Shown: positions 34,159 to 42,666 of the stretch, piece after piece | Numbering within the stretch: position 1 is the first letter of the stretch | Layout of the letters: the number at the start of each line of letters is the position of its first letter | Source of the DNA: Candidatus Peregrinibacteria bacterium | GTDB taxonomy: Bacteria; Patescibacteriota; Gracilibacteria; UBA1369; JABINC01 | Direction of reading: 5' to 3' | Assembly (NCBI GenBank): GCA_030700255.1 | Contig: JAUYJN010000042.1 | Coordinates: 1 to 64,000 of the forward strand | Length of the DNA stretch: 64,000 nucleotides | The notes under the pieces: model-generated | Database searches by the model: none | The model's input: the letters and a program-made list of their open reading frames with translations, nothing else | Told to the model about the DNA's origin: nothing | Translations under genes and position numbers: made by a program

Positions 34159-36915
34159 TTATTTGTTATCTTGTGCAGCATCATTAGTATCTGCATCTTT
34201 AGTAATATTAGAATCATCTTTTTTATCATCTTCAGGCTTCTTTATAGCTGATGCAGCCATTGCCCCGATTGCACCAAGCATACCTCCGGCAGGGTCACCA
34301 TTGGCACCCTCGGGCGCTTTGGACTCAGACCCGGGAGGTTTTCCCAGTTCGCCGAGTACAGCGGCGCTATCGTCATTTAAATCAATACCTATACGAGCTG
34401 CAATTTCTTGATCAACGAATTCCTTTTTACGACCATACTTCATACGCGAATACTGTTTAACTATTTCCGCAATCTTTGCATTCTTACCGGTAGTATCCCA
34501 AATTGTCTGCAATGAGAATGGCCTTGTTGGACTATTATCTATACTGAGCTTAATATAAGCCTTATACTTAGCGATTCCAATGATGTCTTGCTGTGAAAGC
34601 ACCGGAGAATATTCTTTCTCCAAATACTCACCATCCTCAGCACCAACTTTGAAAGATACTATAGTACCGGCATTACCAAAAACGGCATCTCGAATTTTCG
34701 TACTGGAATTACCAAATTTGGAAACAGTCAGCTGCCCTATATACTGATGAGCCATAATTAATGCCAAGTGATATTTACGAGCCTCAGAAAGAATTTCACA
34801 AAATGAATCTGTAGCGAAATTTTGGAACTCATCCACATATAAATAGAAATCTTTACGCTCATCCTCCGGAATATCAGCTCTAGACATAGCAGCCATCTGA
34901 ATACGTGCCACAACAATAAGTCCGAGTAGCTGCGTATTCAAATCCCCTATCTTACCTTTTGACAGATTAATAAGTAGAATTTTCTTATTATCCATCACAT
35001 CTCTAAAATTAAATGCAGACTTAGTTTGACCAATCGTATCACGCATAATCGAATTCGTAATAAACGGTCCAAACTTTGAACTGAAGTATGGAATCATTTC
35101 CTGACGTTCACGATCTGCAGTATGTGCATACTCATGTACCCAGAAGGATTTAACTACTGGATTTTTAACCTTTGAAACCTTGTATCTCATAAAATCATCA
35201 TCCGTGAACATACGTGGTACATCTATAAGGGTAGCACCCTCCTCCTTGTCTTCCATCAAAGTCAAACATGCATTACGGAAATAATGCTGAATACGAGGTC
35301 CGAATATCTCATCACCAAACAGCTTTATAAATATCTCTGTCGCCTGACTGGATACAAGGTCCATCTCCTCGGGGGTATCAGCTTCAAGAATATTAAGTCC
35401 CATAGGACGATCCATATCGGATGGATTGAAAACAATAACATCCTTTGCACGCTCCTTTGGAATATAATGCAAAACATCCTCAATCAAATCACCATGAGGG
35501 TCAACCACACAGACTCCATCACCATTCGCTATATCCTGACGAGCCATATAACTCAAAAGCGCAGATTTACCTGAACCGGATTTACCAATGATATATTGAT
35601 GACGAGTACGATCATTTTTCATTATACGTACTTCATGTTTCTCCCCCCTAAAGACATTATAACCAAGGACAACCCCTTCTGTAGGCAAATTCGTAGGGGC
35701 CGGAAGAATAGAGTAAGATAACCACTTAATCGTTGGAGTATAATTGTATTTGGTCGAAGGGAAATGATACATAGAAGCCAACTCTTCCGGCACCATAAGA
35801 GAAACCTTATTGAAAAACTTACGAAGACGCAGCTTATAACCATGCAATATAAGTGGTGTGCTCACAAAATCTAATGGAAGGAGAGAGCGCCTATTTTGAA
35901 AATAATTCATCTCCGGCTCATTGAAAAGATTGAACGCCACGACCAAGTTATTTAAAATATCCTCTGTTCTATTCTTCGTCTTAGATGACGCAACTACACG
36001 TATTGTAGTATCAAAACCTACTTGAAGCGCTTTTTCACCAACCTTCTTCGCGACCTCCTCACGTGACTGCAACATACGCACATAACTATCTCCGGAGTCG
36101 GCGCCGGGAGCATTTGTTTTAACTTGATCCGCACCAAGTACGGCACCTACTAGAATAGAATTGAGGAAACCTATAACGGGTATTTTGGACCAAAAAGATT
36201 TGCTCCCCTGCCCTTTGAACATCATCTCACCTTTTTTCTCAGCCTTCTTTCCCCAACCCTTCGCAAGAGCATTCACTATAATTTGCACAGAGGCAAATTC
36301 ATCCTCTTGAAGTTTGGAGAACACATTCGTAAGATCATTCAAAGCGTCATTTTCAAGCGTCTTGTAAGTACGAATTGGCAAATGATCTTCACCCTTAGTA
36401 TACAAATAATAACCTTTTGTACTATCCCCCTCATTTCCAACCTTATAATCATCCTCATAAGTAATCTCCGCATCCGGGTAATATGAAGTAATTTGTTTTT
36501 CAACAAGCGTTTTAAAATACTTATACGTCACCACATAAAAATATAATTCTTTATTTTGCAGCACTAACTCAAATGAAACCGAATCATGATTAAAAATATA
36601 TGATTTAAGTTGATTCCACAGATTAAGCTCACGAATTTCATGTATATTACGAAAAAACTGCTCCATCACAGCAATCTTCTCTTTGAAATCTTTTTCAGTC
36701 TCTTTCTCTTTATCAAGCTTCGAGTCCTTCCTTGGCAAAATAACCTTCATGTAAACAGTGTCGTTGCGATGAAACCTCGTATACCAATATTCAAGTGAAC
36801 GGAATATCCATTTTGGTAAAAGCCAAGCTGAAATTAAAATCGCAATGAAAATCACAGGATGAGTCAGAATAAAACTCCACAGAGCTGTACCAATTGTTAG
36901 AAGTGTCTCTTTCAA
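34159..36915 (-). CDS. VirD4/TraG-like membrane ATPase
   Basis: A 918-residue ATPase with an N-terminal membrane helix (about 15-38), an N-terminal domain of about 350 residues, and a C-terminal FtsK/VirD4-type motor. Walker A 'GKSGSGKSALL' near 438; 'VVDPHGDLIEDVL' follows, typical of TraG/TraD proteins; Walker B region 'FYLYVDEFQNF' near 690. The tail (about 840-918) is low-complexity Gly/Ala/Asp. Such proteins are widespread in CPR genomes and may pump DNA or protein. The full type IV secretion apparatus is not present here, so role and substrate are unknown. Operon with the LCP gene. Confidence 0.78.
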   Translation of the reverse strand: MKETLLTIGTALWSFILTHPVIFIAILISAWLLPKWIFRSLEYWYTRFHRNDTVYMKVILPRKDSKLDKEKETEKDFKEKIAVMEQFFRNIHEIRELNLWNQLKSYIFNHDSVSFELVLQNKELYFYVVTYKYFKTLVEKQITSYYPDAEITYEDDYKVGNEGDSTKGYYLYTKGEDHLPIRTYKTLENDALNDLTNVFSKLQEDEFASVQIIVNALAKGWGKKAEKKGEMMFKGQGSKSFWSKIPVIGFLNSILVGAVLGADQVKTNAPGADSGDSYVRMLQSREEVAKKVGEKALQVGFDTTIRVVASSKTKNRTEDILNNLVVAFNLFNEPEMNYFQNRRSLLPLDFVSTPLILHGYKLRLRKFFNKVSLMVPEELASMYHFPSTKYNYTPTIKWLSYSILPAPTNLPTEGVVLGYNVFRGEKHEVRIMKNDRTRHQYIIGKSGSGKSALLSYMARQDIANGDGVCVVDPHGDLIEDVLHYIPKERAKDVIVFNPSDMDRPMGLNILEADTPEEMDLVSSQATEIFIKLFGDEIFGPRIQHYFRNACLTLMEDKEEGATLIDVPRMFTDDDFMRYKVSKVKNPVVKSFWVHEYAHTADRERQEMIPYFSSKFGPFITNSIMRDTIGQTKSAFNFRDVMDNKKILLINLSKGKIGDLNTQLLGLIVVARIQMAAMSRADIPEDERKDFYLYVDEFQNFATDSFCEILSEARKYHLALIMAHQYIGQLTVSKFGNSSTKIRDAVFGNAGTIVSFKVGAEDGEYLEKEYSPVLSQQDIIGIAKYKAYIKLSIDNSPTRPFSLQTIWDTTGKNAKIAEIVKQYSRMKYGRKKEFVDQEIAARIGIDLNDDSAAVLGELGKPPGSESKAPEGANGDPAGGMLGAIGAMAASAIKKPEDDKKDDSNITKDADTNDAAQDNK

Positions 36916-36975
36916 AGTAATAACTTATTAAATCTGTAAATTTTACCATTTTTTTAATATTTTTTCAATTATGTA

Positions 36976-37065
36976 GGCTTGACGCGCCAACGAGGAAAAT
37001 GGCTCCAGTGGCCAACATACCAAGTCGATGTGGCGGAGCGACACGTTCACGGCAAATGTCAAGCC
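36976..37065. other. GC-rich nested inverted repeat (candidate structured RNA or REP-like element)
   Basis: A 90-bp island of clearly higher GC in A+T-rich DNA. Outer arms GGCTTGAC (36976-36983) and GTCAAGCC (37058-37065) pair perfectly. Inside, GCTCC (37002-37006) pairs with GGAGC (37035-37039), and GCCAACAT (37011-37018) pairs with ATGTGGC (37028-37034) with one bulged A. Stem-in-stem folding is possible on either strand. It lies just upstream of the Tad operon (plus strand) and upstream of the VirD4-like gene (minus strand). I could not match it to a riboswitch class I know. Confidence 0.6.
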
Positions 37066-37096
37066 GTCTTATTTCACAAAAAAAACACACCATTAT

Positions 37097-37372
37097 ATGA
37101 TTCGGTACACAATGGGACCAACAAAACACATTATTGCAGATACGTTTTTAAGTCGACTCCTTGGGATAAAAAACTTGAAAAATCCTAAAAAAGGGCAGAC
37201 AATAACTTTCCCTAAGTGTAGAGCCGTTCATACATTCGGCATAAAACACAGGCTCGCTATCGTATTCCAAGATAAAGATGGAAATGAATTAAAAAGAATA
37301 AATGAACTAAAACCTTGGCGGATCGCAATAGGCCCAAAAAAAACAACAACTACAATAGAGATAATTCTCTAA
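37097..37372 (+). CDS. DUF192 family protein at the head of the Tad operon
   Basis: About 91 residues. The core 'ADTFLSRLLGI', then 'KCRAVHTFGIKHRLAIVFQDKDGNELKRINELKPWR', matches the DUF192 type found inside Tad/Flp pilus loci, where the 'C-x-x-x-H-T-F-G-M-x-x-x-I-D-V-V-F' segment is conserved. The function in the pilus is unknown. I start at ATG 37097. An ATG at 37028 would extend the protein into the GC-rich inverted repeat with atypical residues, and ATG 37112 is also possible. It ends 19 bp before flp. Confidence 0.68.
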   Translation: MIRYTMGPTKHIIADTFLSRLLGIKNLKNPKKGQTITFPKCRAVHTFGIKHRLAIVFQDKDGNELKRINELKPWRIAIGPKKTTTTIEIIL

Positions 37373-37391
37373 TTATATAACCCCTCCTAAT

Positions 37392-37568
37392 ATGAAACTA
37401 CAACTTTGCACACTATATCTTCGCCTTATGGATAAAAAGGCACAAGCTATGTCTGAATACGCACTTATCCTTGCATTGATTGCCGTAATCGCTGTCGTAA
37501 CAGTCACTCTACTTGGTACAACTCTAAGAACGACATTCCAAAACATTGTAGATTCATTTGGTTCGTAG
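37392..37568 (+). CDS. flp: Flp-type major pilin of the Tad pilus
   Basis: A short gene of 58 codons. Residues 14-58 begin DKKAQAMSEYALILALIAVIAVV and continue with VTLLGTTLRTTFQNIVDSF. A short basic leader, a hydrophobic helix with Glu and Tyr at the start (SEYA) and a brief amphipathic tail are the signature of Flp/Fap pilins. Cleavage would fall near Ala17 or Ala19. ATG at 37392, 19 bp after the DUF192 gene and 12 bp before tadE, so part of the operon. Confidence 0.9.
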   Translation: MKLQLCTLYLRLMDKKAQAMSEYALILALIAVIAVVTVTLLGTTLRTTFQNIVDSFGS

Positions 37569-37580
37569 TAGACAAAACCC

Positions 37581-37976
37581 ATGTTTAAACTCATCATAAA
37601 TAAACGAGGGCAAGCCTTGGTAGAGTTTGCTGTGATTTTCCCATTGATCATCATTCTACTTTTTGGAATCTATGAAATTGGGATCGCCCTTTCCGCACAA
37701 CAAACCATAACCTATGCTGCAAGAGAAGGAGCCAGGGTTGGCGCACTTACAAACGAGAACTCTCAAATAGAGGGTGCTATACAAGCTGCCACAGAGTTTA
37801 TAGATGAGAGTAATAGTCGAATTACTATCCAAATCATCCCGGAATCCGAAGCCACTCGAAACAGAGGAGATGAATTAACAATTCGAATTGAATATACTAT
37901 GCCACTACTTATTTTAAATATAATATCAAACGATATTACCTTAACCTCTCAAGCAACTGCAAGAATTGAAATCTAA
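37581..37976 (+). CDS. tadE: TadE-like pseudopilin
   Basis: A 131-residue protein with 'KRGQALVEFAVIFPLIIILLFGIYEIG' near the N-terminus: a short leader, Glu in the pilin position, then the hydrophobic helix, followed by 'YAAREGARVGAL', the TadE hallmark. The remainder is beta-rich. TadE-type pseudopilins are processed by the Tad prepilin peptidase and are needed for pilus assembly. It overlaps the TTG start of the TadG-like gene by 11 bp. Confidence 0.92.
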   Translation: MFKLIINKRGQALVEFAVIFPLIIILLFGIYEIGIALSAQQTITYAAREGARVGALTNENSQIEGAIQAATEFIDESNSRITIQIIPESEATRNRGDELTIRIEYTMPLLILNIISNDITLTSQATARIEI

Positions 37977-38472
37977 AAATGCAAATGCACTAACTATTGC
38001 AATCGTTATGATTCCGGCCGTACTTATTCTCACCGGTTTGGTCATAGATGGAGGCATGGTTTTCGTAAAAAAAGCAAAACTTCAATCAATAGCCGATAAC
38101 GCCGCTAATGCCGGAGCGTCAATGGTAGGAGATGAAATAGTGGATATAGTAAATGCAAAACTGGCCGCCGACCCAGAATTTGAAGTGCCAGAAAATATAC
38201 TCGATGCATTAGACGATACAGATAGAGATCAACTTGCCGCAAGCTCAGGCCCAAAAAGCAAAGCATCCGAATACATAACCTTAAACAATTCCAATAACTT
38301 TAACCTAAATCAAGAAGATATTGTATTCCCATACAATTATTCACCTGGAGACTCCAATATATCAATTAAAATTGACTTAGGTACTATACATGAACTATAT
38401 TTCACCTCTATGCTTGGAATTCAAAACCAACAAGTCACTGCTGAGTCAATAGCTCTAATCGGTATTAAATAA
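37966..38472 (+). CDS. TadG-like pilus protein
   Basis: A 168-residue protein with N-terminal 'NANALTIAIVMIPAVLILTGLVIDGGMVFVKKAKLQSIADNAANAGA'. The stretch from the helix through D-G-G-x-x-x-x-x-K-x-x-L-Q-x-x-A-D-x-A-A-x-A-G-A is the N-terminal mark of TadG/Flp pilus-assembly proteins. The usual von Willebrand A domain of full TadG is missing, so this is the short form. The start is a TTG inside the end of tadE. The stop shares one base with the cpaB start (TAATG). Confidence 0.8.
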   Translation: MKSKNANALTIAIVMIPAVLILTGLVIDGGMVFVKKAKLQSIADNAANAGASMVGDEIVDIVNAKLAADPEFEVPENILDALDDTDRDQLAASSGPKSKASEYITLNNSNNFNLNQEDIVFPYNYSPGDSNISIKIDLGTIHELYFTSMLGIQNQQVTAESIALIGIK

Positions 38473-39158
38473 TGGAATATAAAGAATTACAAAAAAAGTT
38501 AAAGGCGGCGGCCCCAAAAACAACCTTAAGTTGGGAGCAGTATTTCAAGAAGCGTAAGAAAAAACGAAAAATAATATTACTAATCACCCTTGTGATATTT
38601 TTCATATGGCTGATCATCCATAATGCAAAAACTGAATACAACGCAGAACTGATAAGCGTCATCGTAAGTAATAACGAATTAGCAAAAGCCTCCCAAATTA
38701 TCGACTCAAACCTCGCTACTGATGAATTCACGAGAGACCAACTCCCAAGTGATTACTATACAAACAAAGATGAATTGATAGGGCTATATGCAATACAAAC
38801 AATACCAGGCCATGCAATTATCACACCAGAGGATGTGAAAAGATTTATAAAAGCCGATTCCATGGCAATAGAACTCAACGAAAATGAAGTGGCATTTACT
38901 ATAGATGGGAAATGGCTGGAAAGTAAACTCCCACAGTTAATCAAAGGAGATCGCCTCAGCGTACTCGTCAGCAACCCGAAAAGAGGAATTGATGATACGG
39001 TATTTATAGTAGAATCAGTCGAGGTCATTGATTTCGTAAGGGACGAGAGAAACAGTTCTTCAAATTATATAACAATAAAAGTAACGAGCGATGAAAGTCG
39101 AAATCTGTTATATGCAAAATCACAAAGCCTTGCAATAACTATAGTTCTCACACAATAA
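38472..39158 (+). CDS. cpaB: CpaB/RcpC-like SAF-domain pilus protein
   Basis: A 228-residue protein with a basic cytoplasmic start, one membrane helix (about 32-50), then a SAF-like domain ('VIVSNNELAKASQIIDSNLA', 'GLYAIQTIPGHAIITPEDV') and an RcpC-type beta domain ('LIKGDRLSVLV', 'VESVEVIDFV'). In Tad systems CpaB/RcpC helps assemble the outer part of the secretion channel. No secretin gene (RcpA/CpaC) follows, consistent with an organism lacking a typical outer membrane. Overlaps the previous stop by one base, 2 bp before tadZ. Confidence 0.83.
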   Translation: MEYKELQKKLKAAAPKTTLSWEQYFKKRKKKRKIILLITLVIFFIWLIIHNAKTEYNAELISVIVSNNELAKASQIIDSNLATDEFTRDQLPSDYYTNKDELIGLYAIQTIPGHAIITPEDVKRFIKADSMAIELNENEVAFTIDGKWLESKLPQLIKGDRLSVLVSNPKRGIDDTVFIVESVEVIDFVRDERNSSSNYITIKVTSDESRNLLYAKSQSLAITIVLTQ

Positions 39159-39160
39159 AC

Positions 39161-39880
39161 ATGAACAATACCCAATCCCACAAACAGATTATCGCATTCA
39201 CCTCAGCCAAAGGCGGGACTGGTCAAACATTGATAGCAAGCAATATGGCCTATTTGGCATCCAAAAGAACTAACACCCTATTCATTCAACTGACAAGATA
39301 TCCTGATGCACACACATTTTTTGACATAGATAATGAAAAAAACTTCACGCATGTGATAAATTTCTTAGAAAACAAAGAAGACGTCATCAAAACCTACCAA
39401 GCTCTTACTTACAGAAAAAACAACCTCTCGATTTTACTTTCACCAAGCAATACAAAGGAGTTAAGTGACCTAAGCGGTGAACGAATATCAGAGATTATAA
39501 GGACGGCTGCTATGATCTATGGAAATATCATAATAGATCTAAGCAATGATTTCCAGGAGAGAGATGCTGTACTATATAGCGCAACTCAAATTATTATCAC
39601 TTCAAACCTAGATCCACAAAGCATAGTGAAAACAAATCAATTGACTGAAGAGTTGGAACGCAAATTACCGCAAACTCAAAAACAATTGATCATAAATCAA
39701 ACCCCAGCATCGATAAGCAAAAAGGATTTCCAAAGTTATTTCAAGAAAGAGGTCGCGTACACACTACCATTTGACAATGAAGGCGCCTGGGACAATATAG
39801 CGTTTTCAACTCCATATGTAGACAGACCATCCAAATTATCAAAAAAAACAGAAACAATATTGGATAAAATTTTATCTTAA
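39161..39880 (+). CDS. tadZ: TadZ/CpaE-like ParA/MinD-family protein with altered P-loop
   Basis: A 239-residue MinD/ParA-fold protein, the pilus-localising factor of Tad systems. The deviant Walker A reads 'SAKGGTGQT': the signature lysine of KGG is present but the P-loop lysine that contacts phosphates is glutamine. The switch I region is also weak. 'NIIIDLS' occupies Walker B. Loss of the lysine suggests weak or no ATP hydrolysis, and atypical Walker A motifs are known in TadZ proteins. Overlaps the tadA start by one base (TAATG). Confidence 0.82.
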   Translation: MNNTQSHKQIIAFTSAKGGTGQTLIASNMAYLASKRTNTLFIQLTRYPDAHTFFDIDNEKNFTHVINFLENKEDVIKTYQALTYRKNNLSILLSPSNTKELSDLSGERISEIIRTAAMIYGNIIIDLSNDFQERDAVLYSATQIIITSNLDPQSIVKTNQLTEELERKLPQTQKQLIINQTPASISKKDFQSYFKKEVAYTLPFDNEGAWDNIAFSTPYVDRPSKLSKKTETILDKILS

Positions 39881-41109
39881 TGATTACTTCTGAACAAACA
39901 ATTCATGAAATAGAGGAGGCTTTACACAAAAAGCTTTTTCATTCTATAAAAAAGTCCGAATCATTCAATAAATTTGAGCTGGAAAAAGAGGCTATGAAGT
40001 TAATCGAAGAAGGTAACTACATCCTACCGACTTCAATTAAAAAGATAATAGTAACGAATATCATAAATAAAATCACCGGACTTGGGCCACTTGAAGTTCT
40101 GATGCAAGACAGTACAGTCACTGAAGTTATGGTCAATGGAAAAGATGATATCTTCGTAGAACAAAACGGCAAACTACAAAAAACCGACATAAAATTCCAA
40201 TCAGATGAAAGCCTACTGCAAGTAATTAATAGAATCGTAAGTAGAATTGGTCGTCGAATAGATGAATCAAGCCCACTAGTTGATGCACGCCTACCTGACG
40301 GATCACGTGTGAATGCAATCATACCTCCATTAAGCCTCACTGGGCCGATTTTAACTATTCGAAAATTTCCGGAAAAATCTATTGAAATCGCAGACCTGCT
40401 AAAATTCAATTCACTCTCAGACAAAATGGCTGAATTCCTATATTACTGCATTCTTTCAAAGCAAAACATGATTATATCCGGTGGAACCGGATCCGGTAAA
40501 ACAAGCCTACTCAATGTGTGCGCGAACTTAATACCAAAGGACCAAAGAGTAATAACTATAGAAGATGCCGCCGAAATAAAACTAGACTTACCTCACTTGA
40601 TTCGTCTGGAAAGCAAAGCTGCAAATATGGAAGGTAAAGGATCAATAGCCATCCGTACCTTACTCAAAAATGCCCTGCGAATGCGCCCGGACAGAATTAT
40701 AGTTGGTGAAATCAGAGGTGCAGAGGCGATAGATATGCTGCAAGCGATGAACACTGGACATGATGGTTCGCTCACTACAGTCCATGCAAATGCACCACGT
40801 GAAGCGCTAATCAGAACTGAAACGATGGTATTGATGGCAAACCTAGACTTACCTTTGCCTGCTATTAGAAATCAAATTATAAGCAGTATAGATATAATCA
40901 TACAACAAGAGCGTGACGTCGAAGGTAAAAGACGAATTACACACATAAGTGAAATAGACAAAAACTTCAATTCGACTGAATACAAAGTCAATGATATATT
41001 TGTCTATTCAAGAGAAACCATGACCCATGTTCCGACTGGCTTCATACCGAAAATGATAAAAAAATTCAAAGACTATAATATAGACGTAAATGAAGATTTC
41101 TTTAAATAA
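39880..41109 (+). CDS. tadA: Tad pilus assembly ATPase TadA/CpaF
   Basis: A 409-residue secretion ATPase powering Tad pilus assembly. An N-terminal helical region (about 1-95) precedes the motor with 'LGPLEVLMQDSTVTEVMVNG', the arginine-rich 'RRIDESSPLVDARLPDGSRVNAI', Walker A 'GGTGSGKTSLLN' near 205, Walker B region 'RPDRIIVGEIRGAEA' near 272 and the His box 'GHDGSLTTVHAN' near 294. Overlaps tadB by 20 bp, indicating coupled translation. Confidence 0.96.
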   Translation: MITSEQTIHEIEEALHKKLFHSIKKSESFNKFELEKEAMKLIEEGNYILPTSIKKIIVTNIINKITGLGPLEVLMQDSTVTEVMVNGKDDIFVEQNGKLQKTDIKFQSDESLLQVINRIVSRIGRRIDESSPLVDARLPDGSRVNAIIPPLSLTGPILTIRKFPEKSIEIADLLKFNSLSDKMAEFLYYCILSKQNMIISGGTGSGKTSLLNVCANLIPKDQRVITIEDAAEIKLDLPHLIRLESKAANMEGKGSIAIRTLLKNALRMRPDRIIVGEIRGAEAIDMLQAMNTGHDGSLTTVHANAPREALIRTETMVLMANLDLPLPAIRNQIISSIDIIIQQERDVEGKRRITHISEIDKNFNSTEYKVNDIFVYSRETMTHVPTGFIPKMIKKFKDYNIDVNEDFFK

Positions 41110-41803
41110 AATTTATTCTTACAAATATTTTCTTCTGATATGTGAATTCTTGATCTTCATACTTTGCATGCTTATTGGAATTAAGTTTTTATTCTCATTT
41201 TTCATTGCAGTAAGTCCGATGGCCTTCATATATATAGTACAAAAATTCGCCGAAATAAAAAGAAAGCGCCGCTTTAGCGAACAAATACCGGAAACCGTAC
41301 GTGCCATTTCAAATGCAATGAAAGCAGGCTACTCATTTGAGCAAGCATTATCATTTGTATCCAGAGAATCTATAAGTCCAATCAAAGGATACCTAACCGA
41401 AACGGTAAGAGAGCTTGAATATAACTTTTCAACGGAAGAAGTCCTGAACAACCTAAAAAACAAAGCAAATAACTCGGATATAAACCTAGTAGTAGATGGT
41501 ATCTTGATGCAATACAAAATCGGTGGCAACCTTATCGAAATGCTAGAAAACATCGCTGATGTCACTCGCGAAAGAGTAAAATTACAAAACGACTTAAAAA
41601 CATTCACTGCACAAGGGCGGTTTTCAGGAATATTGGTATCGATGCTATTTCCATTATCATTATTTATGTTTTCTATAATAAGCCCAGAATACGTCGCTCC
41701 AATGTACGACACTATAACCGGACAATTCTTCTTGATACTAGCCGTATTGCTCGAAATCATAGGGTTTCGACTCATATGGAATATTACTCATATAAAATTA
41801 TAA
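41090..41803 (+). CDS. tadB: Tad platform protein TadB
   Basis: A 237-residue GspF-fold membrane protein. Two N-terminal helices (about 10-50), a T2SF domain about 65-180 ('FSEQIPETVRAISNAMKAGYSFEQAL', 'GGNLIEMLENIADVTRERV') and two C-terminal helices. TadB and TadC together form the platform worked by TadA. Starts inside the end of tadA, and tadC begins directly after its stop. Confidence 0.92.
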   Translation: MKISLNKIYSYKYFLLICEFLIFILCMLIGIKFLFSFFIAVSPMAFIYIVQKFAEIKRKRRFSEQIPETVRAISNAMKAGYSFEQALSFVSRESISPIKGYLTETVRELEYNFSTEEVLNNLKNKANNSDINLVVDGILMQYKIGGNLIEMLENIADVTRERVKLQNDLKTFTAQGRFSGILVSMLFPLSLFMFSIISPEYVAPMYDTITGQFFLILAVLLEIIGFRLIWNITHIKL

Positions 41804-42559
41804 ATGGATCAAAGTTTAATAAAATTCATTTACAAGATACCAAAGCTCCCATTCACTCAACCTGGATGGTTTGTCAAAAAATTTACAAATAAAGAGAAAT
41901 TAAACAAACAACTTCACTTACTTGATGACATACAATTAAGTGATTTGGAAATAATGAGAATCAAACAATTCCTTTGTAATTTCACATTTATTTTTTTCTT
42001 TATATATATATTGGTAACCGGCCTATTTCTAAAAGGAATATTTTTAAATTTGGCCATGGATCTGACAATATGCTTTCTTCCTGAAACAATATTTACCAGA
42101 ATTTTAAGATTAAAAAATAGAAAAATAAAAAAGCAATTACCAGATTTCATAGATGCACTCACGATGGCAATAGAGTCCGGACTCAATTTCAACAACGCAT
42201 TTGACTATGTAAGTAGCAAAACAAAGGGTGAGCTTGGAGAGGAGACAAGCAAAACTAAAGGTGAGATATCATTTGGTGTAAGCCAAGAGGAAGCTTTGCA
42301 AAATATGGCTGACAGAATATCTATTGATGATTTTACGAAATTCGTCAGTGCTATCAAGCAAGCAAAACAACTAGGTGTATCCATAGCGGAAACTCTAAAA
42401 ATCCAATCTGATTTGATACGAACACGCCGCAAACAAAGGGCGCAAGAGTTGAGCCAAACAGCAGCAGTTAAAATATCGATACCATTGGTGTTCTGTATAT
42501 TCCCTGCCCTGCTGATTATATACCTAATGCCTGGCATACTAAGATTATTTATGTCGTAA
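41804..42559 (+). CDS. tadC: Tad platform protein TadC
   Basis: A 251-residue second GspF-fold platform protein. Two membrane helices at about 60-95, a T2SF domain about 105-215 ('QLPDFIDALTMAIESGLNFNNAFDYV', 'QAKQLGVSIAETLKIQSDLIRTRRKQRAQE') and a final helix. It starts immediately after the tadB stop and is the last gene of the Tad operon. Prepilin peptidase (TadV), secretin and TadD are missing from the window. Confidence 0.92.
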   Translation: MDQSLIKFIYKIPKLPFTQPGWFVKKFTNKEKLNKQLHLLDDIQLSDLEIMRIKQFLCNFTFIFFFIYILVTGLFLKGIFLNLAMDLTICFLPETIFTRILRLKNRKIKKQLPDFIDALTMAIESGLNFNNAFDYVSSKTKGELGEETSKTKGEISFGVSQEEALQNMADRISIDDFTKFVSAIKQAKQLGVSIAETLKIQSDLIRTRRKQRAQELSQTAAVKISIPLVFCIFPALLIIYLMPGILRLFMS

Positions 42560-42666
42560 TATGCAGAACTCAAAATGATACCAGTATTAGTCAACAAATA
42601 ATATTTGTATTCACAAAAATTAAAACATAAATTGCGAATGTTTTACTTCTTACCTAACCCCTCTCT

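Noticed and set aside
36976-37065. Integron attC site or known riboswitch
   Set aside because: The ends do not match the GTTRRRY core of attC, and I could not match the loops to the c-di-GMP, fluoride, ZTP, THF, guanidine or cobalamin consensus sequences I remember.
36979-37188. 69-codon plus-strand frame over the GC-rich inverted repeat
   Set aside because: It overlaps the DUF192 gene in another frame, and its composition follows the inverted repeat rather than a protein family.
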